A DNA stretch of 33,993 nucleotides from contig BFEA01000023.1 in assembly GCA_003427395.1 (NCBI GenBank), positions 4,111,360 through 4,145,352 on the forward strand. Direction: 5' to 3'. Source of the stretch: Chara braunii (lineage: Eukaryota; Streptophyta; Charophyceae; Charales; Characeae). The first letter of the stretch is position 1; the number at the start of each line of letters is the position of its first letter. The notes beneath the pieces are model-generated. The model was not told the DNA's origin. It was given only the letters and a program-made list of their open reading frames with translations, and ran no database searches. Of this stretch, positions 16,386 through 27,712 are shown piece after piece. A program made the translations under genes and the position numbers.

Positions 16386-18970
16386 ATGGCAGAGGCGGGT
16401 GACGAGGCTGGAAAGGGAGGAGGTAGGTCGCCACCGCCGCCCAATTTTTGGGTTATGGAAGATAGAGTCAGATACTCCATCGGACAATGCTATGATGAAG
16501 GCGTGTTGCCGATAGAACCCAACATGGGTGAGGTGGTCGAGGATGAGAGGGGTAGGAGGTTCAAGGTGAACGAGTCTCTCGATGCCATTAAAGAGAAGTG
16601 GTTGAAGGAGAGGACCGTGATCTTCATCTTCCAAGACGAGGTGAGGAACCTGGCACGAGGAGTGAAAGAGGATCTGATTTGTGCGTTAGAAGACGGGTGG
16701 CTTGCTAGGAGGCTGTTCAGTGCAGATGTCAGAAGAGGGCGCATTAAGTTTGAAGGTCCTAATGTCGTTTCCTGCGTGGCAAGGGCTTCGGAAGTGGGCA
16801 CTTGGCTCATGCAGTTCGTCAAGACTGAGCTTGGCAGGTAAGGACTATCCAGTGGCCTTTAAACCATGGATGACCAAACCAGAGCTGAAGGAGATCCGCC
16901 TGAGAGATGCAGAGACGAATTTTTGGAATGTAGCTCTCAGGGTGCCGCTGGAGGCTATGTACTACTTACCGAGTGCGGTGGAAGGCTTGATTGGGGGCCT
17001 CAAGCAGATGCATGCGCCGGAAGCTGACAGATCGCGGCCTAAACTGATGAATGTGAAGAACGATATGGATCCTCAGGCCCGATTTAAGGTGGAAGACACG
17101 CTGATTATCGAATCTCCGAAGGGTGAATGGTGGAAAGTGGAGGTGGCCACTCCTTATTCCGATTGGTGTAGCAAGCGCTGCTGGTACTTTCACACCGAGG
17201 AGAATTGTCCTCGACAGGGGTATGACAGAGGGCCTAGGGGGCAGGGGAACCCCAACCTAGCTCAACACCGTGCTCCTTCATTGTCGGACCCGGGAAGAGC
17301 AGCTCATTCGGCGGATGGGGCTGGGAGACCAGACGCGGCACCGCAGGCATCTCAGGCTTCTCACGCACGGGGAGCGATCGGCACTCGTGATGCAGTCCGC
17401 CCTTCGCAGGGCTTCGCCACGTCAGCGCAGCCGGATAGAAGGCGAACGAACACGGCGCAGGCACGAGATCAGAGTGTGCTTGCCCAGTACCCTCACGTAA
17501 TAGCGAACCCCACGTTATCCCCCGCCCCTCATAACCAATCCTACTCCCTCCAAGCCGCCCAACCTCCCCCTCCACCTCCTCCTGATCGCGCACTAATGCC
17601 TGAATGGACGATCCCTGGGGAGTGGCCAGCGTCTGTCTATGCAGCCCCTCACCCCGGGCAGTGGCAGGCTGCACCCAACCTCGCTCAAGGGCATCAGGAG
17701 GTTAATTACCGTTTTCATCCTACGCATCACTCCAACCCCGATCCTTTCCACCCGGACCCAAGGTTCCTTTATGCCCCTCCACCGAGGTATGACCTTCCCT
17801 CTCTGCCTCCTTATCAGTCTCAGGGATATGAGTATGGCGCGCCCCAGTTCAATGCAGAAGGAGGAGGTGCGTTGCGTCCTCCTCCAAGCGCGACACCCAG
17901 GGGTGAGCCTTCTTCTCATACGCAGGGCTATTCTAGACTCCGTCTAGATCAGAGGCAGGATTTCTCACAAGGGGCGGTGCGTGATCGGGACGGGTACTTC
18001 AACGCGCAAAGCCACTATGATGACGGGCTGCTCACCACGAGGGATCGATTTCCTCAAGAAGATCGACCCCCGACTGCTACACCAGCTTCATCGGAATCGA
18101 AGGTACAGATGGGGAGCGACCTGATGGGCGACGAGTTGCCAGTTGGGCGGGGAGGTGATTTGCAGGCGGAAGGGTCAGAATCCTCCACGGGGAGTTCGTC
18201 CGGTGCAAGGGGGGGCAGAAACGCCTCATCTTGTAGACAGAGCCGAGGCACAAGTGGGGGTACAATTAAGAGTGATCAACGAGATGGGTTGATTAGGAAG
18301 GTAGTTTCGATAGTTTGTTCGATTACTAGTGCAGGGGCGGTATTCCTGGGCCATTCACAGTTAGATGGTCTCCCATTCCTCCCCATAGCAGACACGATCA
18401 GGTCGCCAACCCCGATGGAGATCATCGCCCTCACGAAGTCGTTGGGGAATCATTCCCGGTAAGGATAATCCCCAAATCTCTCATGATCGATATCGTGGTT
18501 CCAATCGAAGGGAGGACTTTTAAATTTTATACGATGTTTATGACAAAGTAGAATTTGATGTACCCGTAGGTACACGAGGAGATTGTCCGATCCTTGACGC
18601 ACGAATCGACTCGCAAACAGCGGATGCCCTGGCAGCTATCGGTGTTCGCTGGTTCCAACTCGATGGGGTGAGGGAGAGAAATAGACAAGAGTTGGAAACC
18701 ATCTCTGTCACAGATGGGATCTCGGCACTGTTACTACTGGATCTCAACCAGAATCTTCCTTCAGAATCTCCATACCAATTTCCTGATTAATGCTCAAGCA
18801 GCACAGTGGCCCTCGAAGTCAAAGTCTTCACAGTCTGGGAGATCGTCAAGGCACAGTTCGATGGCCAGAACCCCTCTGGAGGAACGCAGAAGATGGGCGT
18901 CAGAAGTAGACTTGGATTCATCCCGCGTCCAATCAGAAGCGGAGGCAAATATGCGCCATGGTTAAGCTGA
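16386..18970 (+). pseudogene. LINE ORF1 (zinc-knuckle RNA-binding protein), frame-disrupted
   Basis: ORF1 proteins coat the LINE RNA to form the retrotransposition particle. Reading starts at ATG 16386 and runs to TAA 16839. It continues in the +1 frame from 16837 to TAA 18460, then in the next +1 frame from 18458 to TGA 18968, about 860 codons in all. Codons 90-250 look like a DUF4283-type domain (YPVAFKPWMTK, WNVALRVPLEAMYYLP, HAPE, RPKLMNVKNDMDP). A knuckle follows with C261, C265, H269 and C274 (CX3CX3HX4C, not the usual CX2CX4HX4C). Codons 290-640 are rich in Pro, Gln, Arg and Ser, including a seven-proline run near 17570. The last frame contains TAA at 18521 and 18788 and ends KYAPWLS, overlapping the ORF2 start by 13 bp. 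Both frame changes occur at GGTAAGGA. Domain naming is by pattern recognition. Confidence 0.82.
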
Positions 18971-21900
18971 AGATGGCCACGTGGAATGTCTGGGGCCTGG
19001 GCGATTCCTCGGGTAAAAGGAAAAAGAGCAGAATTAAGTCGTGGGTCTTCCGCAAGCAAGTCGAGGCCTTGTGCATATAGGAGACAAAGTTGAGCGAGGA
19101 CAAGTTGAGAGCGAATGCTGGCTGGTGGGATGGGCCGCAGATGTGGTCTCCGGCTCAGGAATCGAGGGGGGGGTTAGGCATCCTACTTCATCGCTCTTTG
19201 CAGCCACAAGTAGTTGACTCGGAGGCGGATCTGTGGGGTCGCTAGGCCTGGCTCAAGCTGCAAACAGATCTCACAGAATGGGTGTTGATGACGGTGTATG
19301 CTCCTGCCGACCCTAGCTCTAGAGCGGCCTTCTTCCAGACGTTGCTGTCAGTCATTCCTCAATCAGAGCACTTAATCATGGTTGTGGATTGGAATGTATC
19401 GCTAGACGAGGCTTTGACAGATGGGACTCGCACGACGGGCAGGAGAGATGCAGTAGCCTTAATGGATCTCATTCAGGAGCTGGAACTATCAGACCCTTTC
19501 CGCTCATTGAGCCTGTTTACCTCCGGCTATACTTGGTTCTCCAAAATTAGCCAAGAGAGGGGGGATGTGACCCATAGGCGGCTGGATTATTTCATGGTTA
19601 CAGGAGGGTTGGCACAGGGTGTTACTGCAGATGGCCCCGATCTGCACCCAATGTCGGATCATCGACCGGTGCTGGCGGAGATGGTCCTCACCCCGTCGGT
19701 GGCCAGGGGTAGAGGCTACTTCAAACTGAATTCCCTGAACCTTAAGGACCCCGGGATTAAGGGCTGGGTGGAGGAGCAAATGGGGTCATGGGACACAGCC
19801 CGACAGTTTTTTCCGTCCACGGCGAAATGGCTAGATGGGGGCCTGACGATCATCTCCGGTATGATGAGCGTCTGCTCAAGGATCCTGGCGAAGGGAAGAA
19901 ATGTGGAAGAGGAGAGGTGTAGGAAAGGAGTAGAGGAGGCAGAAAGGAGGATGGAAGCCCACCCGATCTCGAAGCGGGTTTGGGCGGCGAAAAGGGAGCG
20001 GAGGCTTGCAGAATGGGAGGGCCTGCAGGCGACTAAGCAGGCGGAGTGGGAGGAGCTCCTGAGCATCAAAGGTATTATGGTTCAAGACCGCCTCACTAAG
20101 AAACATTCAGGAAGCTCCTACCTAGCAGCTCATTTCACCAGGTGGTGGAATTAAAGCACCCCTTCGATGCCTTGCTACCCGTGGCTGAGTCTTCCAGCAG
20201 CATGCTTGAGTATGCACGCTTGTACTTCACAGACATACTAACTTCAAGGAATTGGAGCGGTATTGCAGTTTTAGATCTTACACAGCATTCTTGTCTGTGG
20301 GACGATACCGCAGTTTTGCTGACTAATGGGGAGAGACTGGCACTAGACCGCCCAATAACCGAGGAAGAGCTGCAACATACCTTGAAGGTGATGGCTTCCG
20401 GTAAGTGCCCGGGGGTGGACGGGTTGACGGTTGAATTTTACAGAACTTGTTGGGGAGCGTTAGGCCCTCCTCCGGTGGAGGTTTTCAACGAGGTTCTGAG
20501 TGGGGGTCGGTTAGGCGAGCTCATGACGCATGGTGTCATCTCGCTCATGTTCAAGAAAGGAGATAAGGCCAATGTGCGGAATTACAAGCCAATTTCAGTT
20601 CTGAACGTAGACTATAAAATCCTGGCAAAAACGTTGGCAATACGCTTGGGGAAGATCCTCCCGAGGCTAGTGGAATGCGATCAGGGGGCTTTTGTCCAAG
20701 GCAGATCAATTTTTTACAACATCCTAACTGCGATAGAAGCGCTGGAGGTAGTTAATGCGGAGAACAACAATGTGGCCATCCTTCTGCTGGATCTAGAAAA
20801 GGCATATGACCGCGTCGGTTGGCCGTTCGTCTTGACGATGCTTAAAAAGATAGACTTTGGGCAGGGGTCTTGTAGGTGGATTATTGCTATGTACACGTTG
20901 GCCACTTCATCAGTCATAGTGAATGGTCACCTCTCTCGACCTTTCAATCTGACCCGCTCGCTCAGACAGGGATGCCCACTGGCCCCGCTGTTGTTCGTTC
21001 TGCAGCTAGAGATCCCGCTCAACAGGATCCGGAAGCACCCAGACATCAGAGGCATCAGTTTGGCGGAGAACTGCGAGTGCATAGTGAAGGCTCTCGCCGA
21101 TGACCTGTTCATTGCTTCAGTAAACACAGAAAGCTCTCTGAATGCGCTGAAAGAGACCCTAGCCGAATACTCGTTCCTTTCGGAGGCCTTGGTGAACTGG
21201 TCCAAGTCAGCGTATACCCTACCGGAAGAATTCTCTCTGCAGGTGGAATGGGGAATGAAAAGGGTGGATAGTTCTTCCGGGGAGCGGTTCCTGGGTGTCA
21301 TGATCAGCTTGCAAGTGATGGGCTCCGTTCAAGGTCTCATTCTGCAGCAGCGTGTCGCAGCTCGTCTCCAAGTTTGGGGTCCGGCTAGCCATCTTTCTCT
21401 TTTTGGTCGGGCCCTGGTGGTAAATGTGGCACTGTGGGCCTTGCTCTGGTTTGTAGGGGCTGTAAGAGAGATATCGGCTGCAGTCTTGACAGCGATACGC
21501 AGGCTGGTGGCCAGGTTCCTATGGAAACCCAGGGCAGGGATAGACGGCGGGTTCATGGTTAAAGTGGCATGGGACCTAATCACTTACGACAGAGACGAAG
21601 GAGGGCTCGGTCTGATTGACCCTCACAGAAAGAACCTGGCTCAGTTGAGGAAGTGGATCTCCCGCATAGCTATGGCAGATGTAAGAGAAGACTGGATACT
21701 GTTGGCTGAGCGTATCCTGACGAGTGAGTGGAGGCTCTCGAGGCCAGCAGACGTGTGGGTATGTTTTTTCATGCACTCCTTCATGAACAGGAGATTGAAG
21801 TCGGAGTTCTGGGAGGCTGTTCGCAAGGCCTGGAAGGACCACCCACCAGAAGCTCGCAAAAAGCCACAGACAAAAGAGGAGGTACTCCTTCAACCCCTCT

Positions 21901-23222
21901 TTGAGAATCCGTTTATCGTAGATAGTCAGGGCAAACCGTTTTCTGCTGCTACGGGGCCCGCAGCCTTCGGGCTGGCCTGGATTCGCAGAGGCATCAGCCG
22001 TATTCAGGGTTTGTGGTCTGTCATTCTGGGATCCTGGCGCCCCTTCGCTGAAGTTAGAGCTCAGTTGCAGAATCTATGGAGGGTAGAACAGAATTGGAGG
22101 AGCCTCCTAGCAGCGATTCCACTACACTGGCGCCAGCTTCTGGGTCCAGAAGGCATTGACCCGCTGGGTGCATGGTACCTTCAGCCCACCTACACGCCCA
22201 CCCACATGCCCTCTGTCACAGTGTGGAGGGTGCAAGACATCACTCAACGCGGGTTCAGAAAAGTCCAAGTTTGGGAGGCTGAGGAACACCCCTCCTCAGA
22301 ACTGCGCTTAGTAGGTGAGGAGGTAGTGGAAAGCTGGGCAAACCCCCCACAGATCAGGGTAGTGGAGAGCTTAGATGCAAATGGTGAGCACTCTCATTTT
22401 CGATGGGTGGGGAAGGTACCACTCAGGGCATTGATGATAGATCCCACTGCGTGGCAATGGAAAGGCGGTAACTTGGATTCTATGGACCTGACGTCTTATG
22501 CTGTGGAGTTTCTATGGACCTGACGTCTTATGGGAGTTTCTTACAGAAGAGCAGACAAAAGGAAGAGAACACCCGCTTCAGTGGCAGTCGCCAGATGGGC
22601 CTGGATGACCTGCAGGGCCAGGAGGCGAGGTTCACTAAATTATGGAGCTCATTGCTGGACCTCCCCAGCCCCAAGCAGGCTAGTGTCTTGTGGCTTCTCT
22701 CGCTGCTGGTGACTCTGTCTTCGGTATGGCTGGTCAGCAGGGGCATGGAGGTCAGCCTGGGTTGTACTCGCTGCACATGGCCTTTTAAGTCCACCATGGT
22801 GGGATTGCCCAGCCTCTAAAAGAGTTTGGCAGTGGTGGGCGAGTCACTGGACCCAGATGGGAGGAAAGGACATTGAGTGGGATGAGCGTTGGGTATTGTT
22901 GGGCTTTGTGCCGGAGAATCGTACCGGTAAGAGGGGCTGGTCGTATGTAGCGCAGGTAGCTAGAGAAGTGATCTGCTCGGTGATTTGGGCTGACAGGAAC
23001 CGTTCCCGCTTTGAGGGTCGTCCTTTCTCAGATATGGAAGTGAAAGCAGCAATAAAGAAAGGTGTGAGACAGGCGATCTGGGCTGATTGGAAGCGGAAGG
23101 TTAAGCAGGGAAGGGGCTCCCGTCAGGCAAGATGGTGGTTCCTGAAAACGTGGGCCCAGGGCAACCAGCTGGTGGGGTTCCACAGATCAAGAGGCCTGGT
23201 GGTCTCGCAGTGGCTATTGTAA
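18958..23222 (+). pseudogene. LINE ORF2 (APE endonuclease and reverse transcriptase), disrupted
   Basis: ORF2 nicks target DNA and copies the LINE RNA at the nick. The chosen start is ATG 18958, whose protein begins MVKLKMATWNVWGLG with the endonuclease N motif. The endonuclease occupies codons 1-240. TAG at 19078 replaces the Q of the QETK motif and TAG at 19243 is a second stop. VDWNVSL (D144), SGYTWFSK, RRLDYFMV and MSDHRPV (SDH 233-235) are present. A frame change lies near 20140. Reverse transcriptase follows: SGKCPGVDGLT, NYKPISVLNVDYKILAK, motif A LLDLEKAYDRV (20781-20816), motif B RQGCPLAP (about 20965) and motif C LADD (21093-21104). The frame stays open from 20142 to 22523. A 32-bp duplication at 22478-22539 and later shifts break the C-terminal zf-RVT region (CTRC at 22763, WWDCP at 22797-22811). 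The last segment (22857-23222) is open to TAA 23220. About 1,420 codons in total. Confidence 0.9.
22478..22539. repeat. 32-bp tandem duplication inside ORF2
   Basis: TTCTATGGACCTGACGTCTT recurs at 22478 and 22510; the second unit lacks two bases. It shifts the ORF2 frame, so it probably arose after insertion of the LINE. Confidence 0.9.
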
Positions 23223-23728
23223 CCAGGCAGGGATTTTTAGGAAGGTTAGGGGCATTAGCTTGAATGCCTCACGGTGACCAGGGCACTCGGTCCGTGAGGC
23301 ATTGGAGTTACTCAGAGGGCCATCACCAAACCAGGTCACTCGGTTTGAGGGCCGCAGTGGGCCAGGTAGGAGAGTGACAGCAGTTCCAGGACCCAGACCC
23401 TCTGGGCCAGGTCCGCTGGGCCATTGTAGTCCCAGCAGTAGGTTAGATAGGACAGCAGGGGTAGGTTTAGTTCAGATCCCGCAGATTCTGGCGTAGGTAA
23501 ATTCTCTGGTTCCCACTTCAGGGTAATCCCTGGAATTGATTTTGGTCTATTGTCGTGATGATTATTCGATTTCTTGCAAATGGTAGGGAGGAAAACTTTG
23601 TCAGGCTCTGTGCCTGTAACCTAAGCTGGCTGATGCTGTCAGATATCCCCGGGTAGAATTGTGAGGTCCCCGGCCTCGGTCCCAGTTAAGTAATATAATG
23701 ATTAAGGAAAAAATAAAAATAAAAAAAA
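23223..23728 (+). other. LINE 3' UTR and A-rich terminus
   Basis: About 480 bases without recognisable coding follow the ORF2 stop and end TAAGTAATATAATGATTAAG, then interrupted A runs (23706-23728). The interrupted tail is typical of an aged LINE poly(A). Confidence 0.75.
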
Positions 23729-24025
23729 ATGGCCCTCCGACTTCTATTTATTTGCGGTATGCCCCTGCGACGGCCTACTTCCCCTGTCGCGCCCCTCTGA
23801 CAACACTGAAGTTTCCGATAAACCCCTGGCGTCATTTGGGGCTGCCCGGGACCCGTTCCAAATTTCCAGTATGCTCCGGTAGCTCCCCTCCCAGGGACAG
23901 GGGAAAGACCGCGACTGCCACCAACGGCCAGGGGAAAGGCCGCGCGAGTGCCAGCAACGGCCACAGGGGCATGCTGGAAAGTTGCACCCCTCACTGACAG
24001 GGCAAATCGGCCATCGGAGGGCCAT
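23729..24025. mobile_element. MITE H (right portion) plus LINE 3' target-site duplication
   Basis: 23729-23740 repeats 16021-16032. 23741-24013 is the MITE body (GGCATACCGCAA-like, GGGGAAAGACCGCG and GGGGAAAGGCCGCG repeats). 24014-24025 is the inverted end TCGGAGGGCCAT. Removing the LINE and one repeat copy leaves a 297-bp element with ATGGCCCTCCGA ends. No coding capacity. Confidence 0.72.
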
Positions 24026-24466
24026 TTCAAAAACTTTCCCTTCTTATTTTCTTTTTCTTCCCTCACTATGACGATATCTCTGGGCCATCGCCCTTTTTTT
24101 TTTTTTTTTTAACGAAAAAAAAATTCATTCCAAGCAGAAATGAGGCCCATCGCCCTTTTGACCAAACCAAATCAACGTGTTGATACTGTGGGCGTGAGAT
24201 TTTCAGATCGGATGTCAGAGGGCCGTGTATATTCGAAACCAGAATCAAACCTCCTCAAGTGGAGCATGCCCCCAGGTTCACAACGACCAAAAACGATAGG
24301 CCGCAGATAGGCCACAGATAGGCCGCAGAGTACTTTCTTTGATTTTAGCAGCGCTGCTTGTGTTAGCTGCTTTAATAGTTACGAAAAGAAAGGGGAAAAA
24401 AAAAAAAAAAACAATCTCACCAGGATATAATACACCACTAAAGGCCAAAAACAATTCAATGGCATG
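24026..24466. other. No gene recognised
   Basis: Contains a T tract (24094-24110), a 24-bp-scale echo of GGCCATCGCCCTTTT (24083, 24147), an A run (24397-24411) and a short tandem AGGCC(G/A)CAGAT near 24298-24328. Confidence 0.5.
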
Positions 24467-24735
24467 CACAATACTATGTGATCAGGGTAATAATTAAAGA
24501 GCACCAGCCTGAGGTTAATAAACACCAAAAACACCACAATACTATACGATATGGGTAATAATTAAAAGCACCAGCCTGACGTTAATAAAGACCAAAAACA
24601 ACCCATGCTCGCCATTATCTCACCAAATCCCACTGTAGTAAGCCCAATAAAAACTATTAAAAAGAGATAATTAAAGAGCACCAGCCTGAGGTTAAAAAAA
24701 AAAAACAAAAAAAAACCATGCTCGCCATTACTGCT
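24467..24735. repeat. About 68-bp repeat, three diverged copies
   Basis: TAATTAAA(GAG)CACCAGCCTGA.GTTAA recurs at about 24489, 24553 and 24669. The first two units also share CACAATACTAT and ACCAAAAACA. ACCATGCTCGCCATTA follows the last two copies (CCCATGCTCGCCATTA in one). Confidence 0.82.
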
Positions 24736-25025
24736 GGTAATTGTCAATATCGAGGACGAAGAGAGTGATGATGCCAATCATCTTGTGATTGGGTCATTAT
24801 GACGATGAGCACTTGGTCATCAAAACCAAAACCGATTAAGCCCACAGTATCGAGTAGTCAGTTAAGCGTGGCGCCTCGGCCAATGCATGGCTCTACGAAC
24901 TACCTACCCACCCAACGTCAGCCACAAACAGTCAGTTCAGTCTATTAACAATCATACATCTAGAGTCCAAAACGACCGCCTCCTTCTCACTGCCGTCGAC
25001 ATCTCTCACCACCTACCCCTCTCCA
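24736..25025. other. No gene recognised
   Basis: Ordinary-composition DNA with no recognisable element. Confidence 0.45.

Positions 25026-25080
<55 letters not shown>
25026..25080. repeat. (CT)n microsatellite
   Basis: CT repeats with one TTT interruption near its left end. Confidence 0.96.
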
Positions 25081-25081
<1 letters not shown>

Positions 25082-25261
25082 CCGCACCGCCTTACATGCT
25101 AACGTCGGCAGATCGGCTTGATAAGATGCCTCCTCGCCCTCACACGAGTGAAAGATTAGCTCATGACGGGATTCACACATTTAGAGACACAGAAAACCAG
25201 CTTGTACTGCCAAAGACAAAATGTAACTTCCCCGAAGGAGGGGATCACCCAAAGGTCAAAT

Positions 25262-25263
<2 letters not shown>

Positions 25264-25333
<70 letters not shown>
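25264..25333. repeat. (CT)n microsatellite, about 70 bp
   Basis: CT repeats with one TT interruption near 25321, followed by C-rich DNA. Confidence 0.97.
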
Positions 25334-26685
25334 CCCCCCCACCCCCCCAACACACGCAGAGAAGAAAGAAGTAGAGGTGGTTGGTACAACAACAACTGCC
25401 GGTAGTACAGAACAACACGCCCTATGTCGTGGCCGCGATGATGCCTGCACGAATGGCTGTCAATCATGTTACCCTCCTGCTAACCGTTCTCATCCTACTC
25501 CTGCTGCAACTGATACTACCACTACCCGGGGATTAGGACAGCGACGACGCCGACAACGAGTCGATGATCTGGACCCGAAACAGTATCCTGACATCACTTA
25601 AGCTGTGAGACATGTGATTGATTCCCCAAATACAGGCCAGCTTCTGAAATTATGATGGCAATGGGAAAAACCGACTGGCCTTGAGTGCCCAGAAGAAGAG
25701 GCCGGGAGGTTACACAACGTGACGCGCTGCGGAAGACAGCTCTGTTGGAAAGAACACCATCCCCAATGAACTAACCGCCGCTGCATGACCCTTCAAAATC
25801 TCAACGGTCATTACCAAAAGAGGAAAACCCCGCGTCCCCGAGAAACTCACAGAAAGTTAAGACAGTCCGAGACAAGACAGTCCAACCCCACACTCCCTGT
25901 GGCAAAACGAACTGGAAAGAAAAACACACAAAAAAAAAAAAAAAATCCATCACGATAGGTGATGTGCCAATTCCTATCACCGTCGTCATCATCTCCCATC
26001 TTAGCCCCAATTATATATATACATAAATGTATGTATACATACTTGCACTTAACTAACCAATTAGATCAGATTAATAACCAATTAAATGTCCACGGCGCAT
26101 CTCGGGCTGCACTCCTTACTGCTCGGGATAATGCCTGCCTGCAACCACCCCCCACCCCAACTCATGATGTCACGCAACATGGTGTAAGGCATGATCCTGT
26201 GATCGAGTCCAATTTGCGTCAATCAATCACATCGCATCGGCTTCAATCAACACCATCGTATGTTCAAGCATACATTCTTGGAAGCAGATATACACTTCAG
26301 GATATTGACGATGGTGGTGTTTAGGCGGGCGGGAGAGCGATTCAAAATCAAAAAACAGTTTTAAAAACGTATTAAGCATGTAGTTTTTTACATTATATCT
26401 TTCAACAAATCGACAACGAAAAGATCATCAACCCTGCACCCCTTCAACGGATTCCAACTGTCCCACAATTGATTGGTTCATTCAAGGACTGAGACATAGA
26501 GATACAGTAAGTTATCGCGGTTCGATGACCTCACCTCAATCCACTTTTGAAGCGTCAAGATCCTCTCAGCGATTCCTCTCCTCTCTTCCCGTCTTCCTTT
26601 CCTTCTTTCTTCCTTGCTTTAACGACTTCAACAACGGACGGACGGATAGATATAGCACCCAAGAATAGATCCAACGGCTCCCAAC
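25334..26685. other. No gene recognised
   Basis: About 1.3 kb without recognisable protein, RNA gene or element ends. Frames reach at most about 120 codons and look random. An A run lies at 25930-25945 and a small AT stretch at 26010-26040. Confidence 0.5.
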
Positions 26686-26800
26686 TACCGTGTTCACTCG
26701 GATAGAACGCCCGGTCACAATATCTGTATTTGGGCTTACTTCCAGTCCAGATGCAGATGCAAAGATAATGACCGGACGTTCTGTTCCGGTGACGACGGTA
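26686..26800. mobile_element. MITE family B, copy at 26.7 kb
   Basis: Left TACCGTGTTCACTCGGATAG and right (inverted) TACCGTCGTCACCGGAACAG ends, followed inward by GAACGCCCGGTCA and GAACGTCCGGTCA. A central palindromic stretch (AGTCCAGATGCAGATGCAAA) replaces the usual interior. Confidence 0.82.
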
Positions 26801-27179
26801 ATGTACCTTCACCAAGCTTATAGATCCAACGGTTTCCAACCAATCAAGCCAGCAGCGTTCCTTCTGCTGCCGATCTTCCTCTCGATCACAATTCCCAGAT
26901 CCACATCACCATCATCAACAACATCATCATTTGTAGACATACACAGCAATGCACAGAGCGCACCGTGACCTCTTCATCTTCGTCCCGCCGTCTTCCTTCC
27001 GCCGTGTACCTGGACCGAATCCGAACCAGCCATCGTCAATCTGCAGCCGCCGCCGCAAATCCGTCGAAGCTCCCACAGTGAAGCCGAAGCCAGGGTCTTC
27101 ATAATCAAGCAACGCCTACTGCGGCAATGAAGAAGATCGACAAGTTAAGGACGACTAGCGCCGAAGTTACTTGCCGTCC
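26801..27179. other. No gene recognised
   Basis: Mixed DNA; TAGATCCAACGG occurs on both sides of the MITE B copy (26667 and 26821), but offset from its ends. Confidence 0.45.
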
Positions 27180-27237
27180 TTACCTCCCTCCCTCCCTCCC
27201 TCCCTCCCTCCCTCCTTCCCTCCCTCCCTCCTTCCCT
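27180..27237. repeat. (CCCT)n tract
   Basis: CCTC/CCCT units repeated about fourteen times, with a few TTCC interruptions. Confidence 0.95.
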
Positions 27238-27273
27238 TCGTCGTGTGTGCAGCACCCCCTTTTCTCACCCTCC

Positions 27274-27381
27274 CTATCTACCTAACACACCTACTGTCTT
27301 CTTCTTCTTCTTCCACCTTGTCGCTCACTATCTACCTAACACACCTGCTGTCTTTTTCTTCTTCTTCCACCTTGTCGCTCA
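27274..27381. repeat. 54-bp tandem duplication
   Basis: CTATCTACCTAACACACCT begins at 27274 and 27328; the units run through a CTT stretch and CCACCTTGTCGCTCAC and differ at about three positions. Confidence 0.93.
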
Positions 27382-27712
27382 CCTTTCACCCTTCAAAGAC
27401 GCAACCAAACAAGTAGCAAGTAGCCCTTTGATGTACACCATCCAGTTAATCTCAACATCCCTCCCGATCGATCAAATCAATCAAATCAAATCAAATTGAA
27501 CCCAATCAACCACACTCCATGGCCGCCTCCTTCCTGAGTGATCACCGCCTCTGTGTATGGCCTTCACATCATTCACCGGCGACCATTCTCTCTCCACGCA
27601 GGTTCGTGGGGCTTCACGATTTTGTTTTTTTCTTTCAGAAATTGTGAAAAAAACGATCGTTGCAGAGACGGCCCGGCGTGCGATCAATCCTACGATGACC
27701 TCTGCGACTAAA
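27382..27712. other. No gene recognised; ATCAAATCA repeats
   Basis: 27466-27497 is a simple ATCAA/TCAAA run. Nothing else identifiable. Confidence 0.45.

Larger units (their letters stand above)
16033..23728 (+). mobile_element. Near full-length LINE retrotransposon (about 7.7 kb)
   Basis: Order: GC-rich 5' UTR (16033-16385), ORF1 remnant (16386-18970), ORF2 remnant (18958-23222), 3' UTR (23223-23700) and an A-rich end (23706-23728), inside a 12-bp direct repeat (16021-16032, 23729-23740). The layout of a nucleic-acid-binding ORF1, an overlapping ORF2 with APE endonuclease plus reverse transcriptase, and a terminal zinc-binding zf-RVT-like segment is that of plant L1-type LINEs. I see no RNase H domain. 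The ORFs contain at least four frame changes and four in-frame stops, so this copy is probably dead, but its nearly complete length suggests moderate age. Confidence 0.88.

Noticed and set aside
16837-16843. Real spliceosomal intron starting at GGTAAGG in ORF1
   Set aside because: The coding sequence continues directly in the +1 frame with conserved-looking residues, leaving no room for an intron at that point; kept only as an alternative in the frame-change finding.
19282-20154. Separate 290-codon gene
   Set aside because: It is in the same frame as the endonuclease start at 18958 and carries endonuclease motifs; it is ORF2 downstream of two stops.
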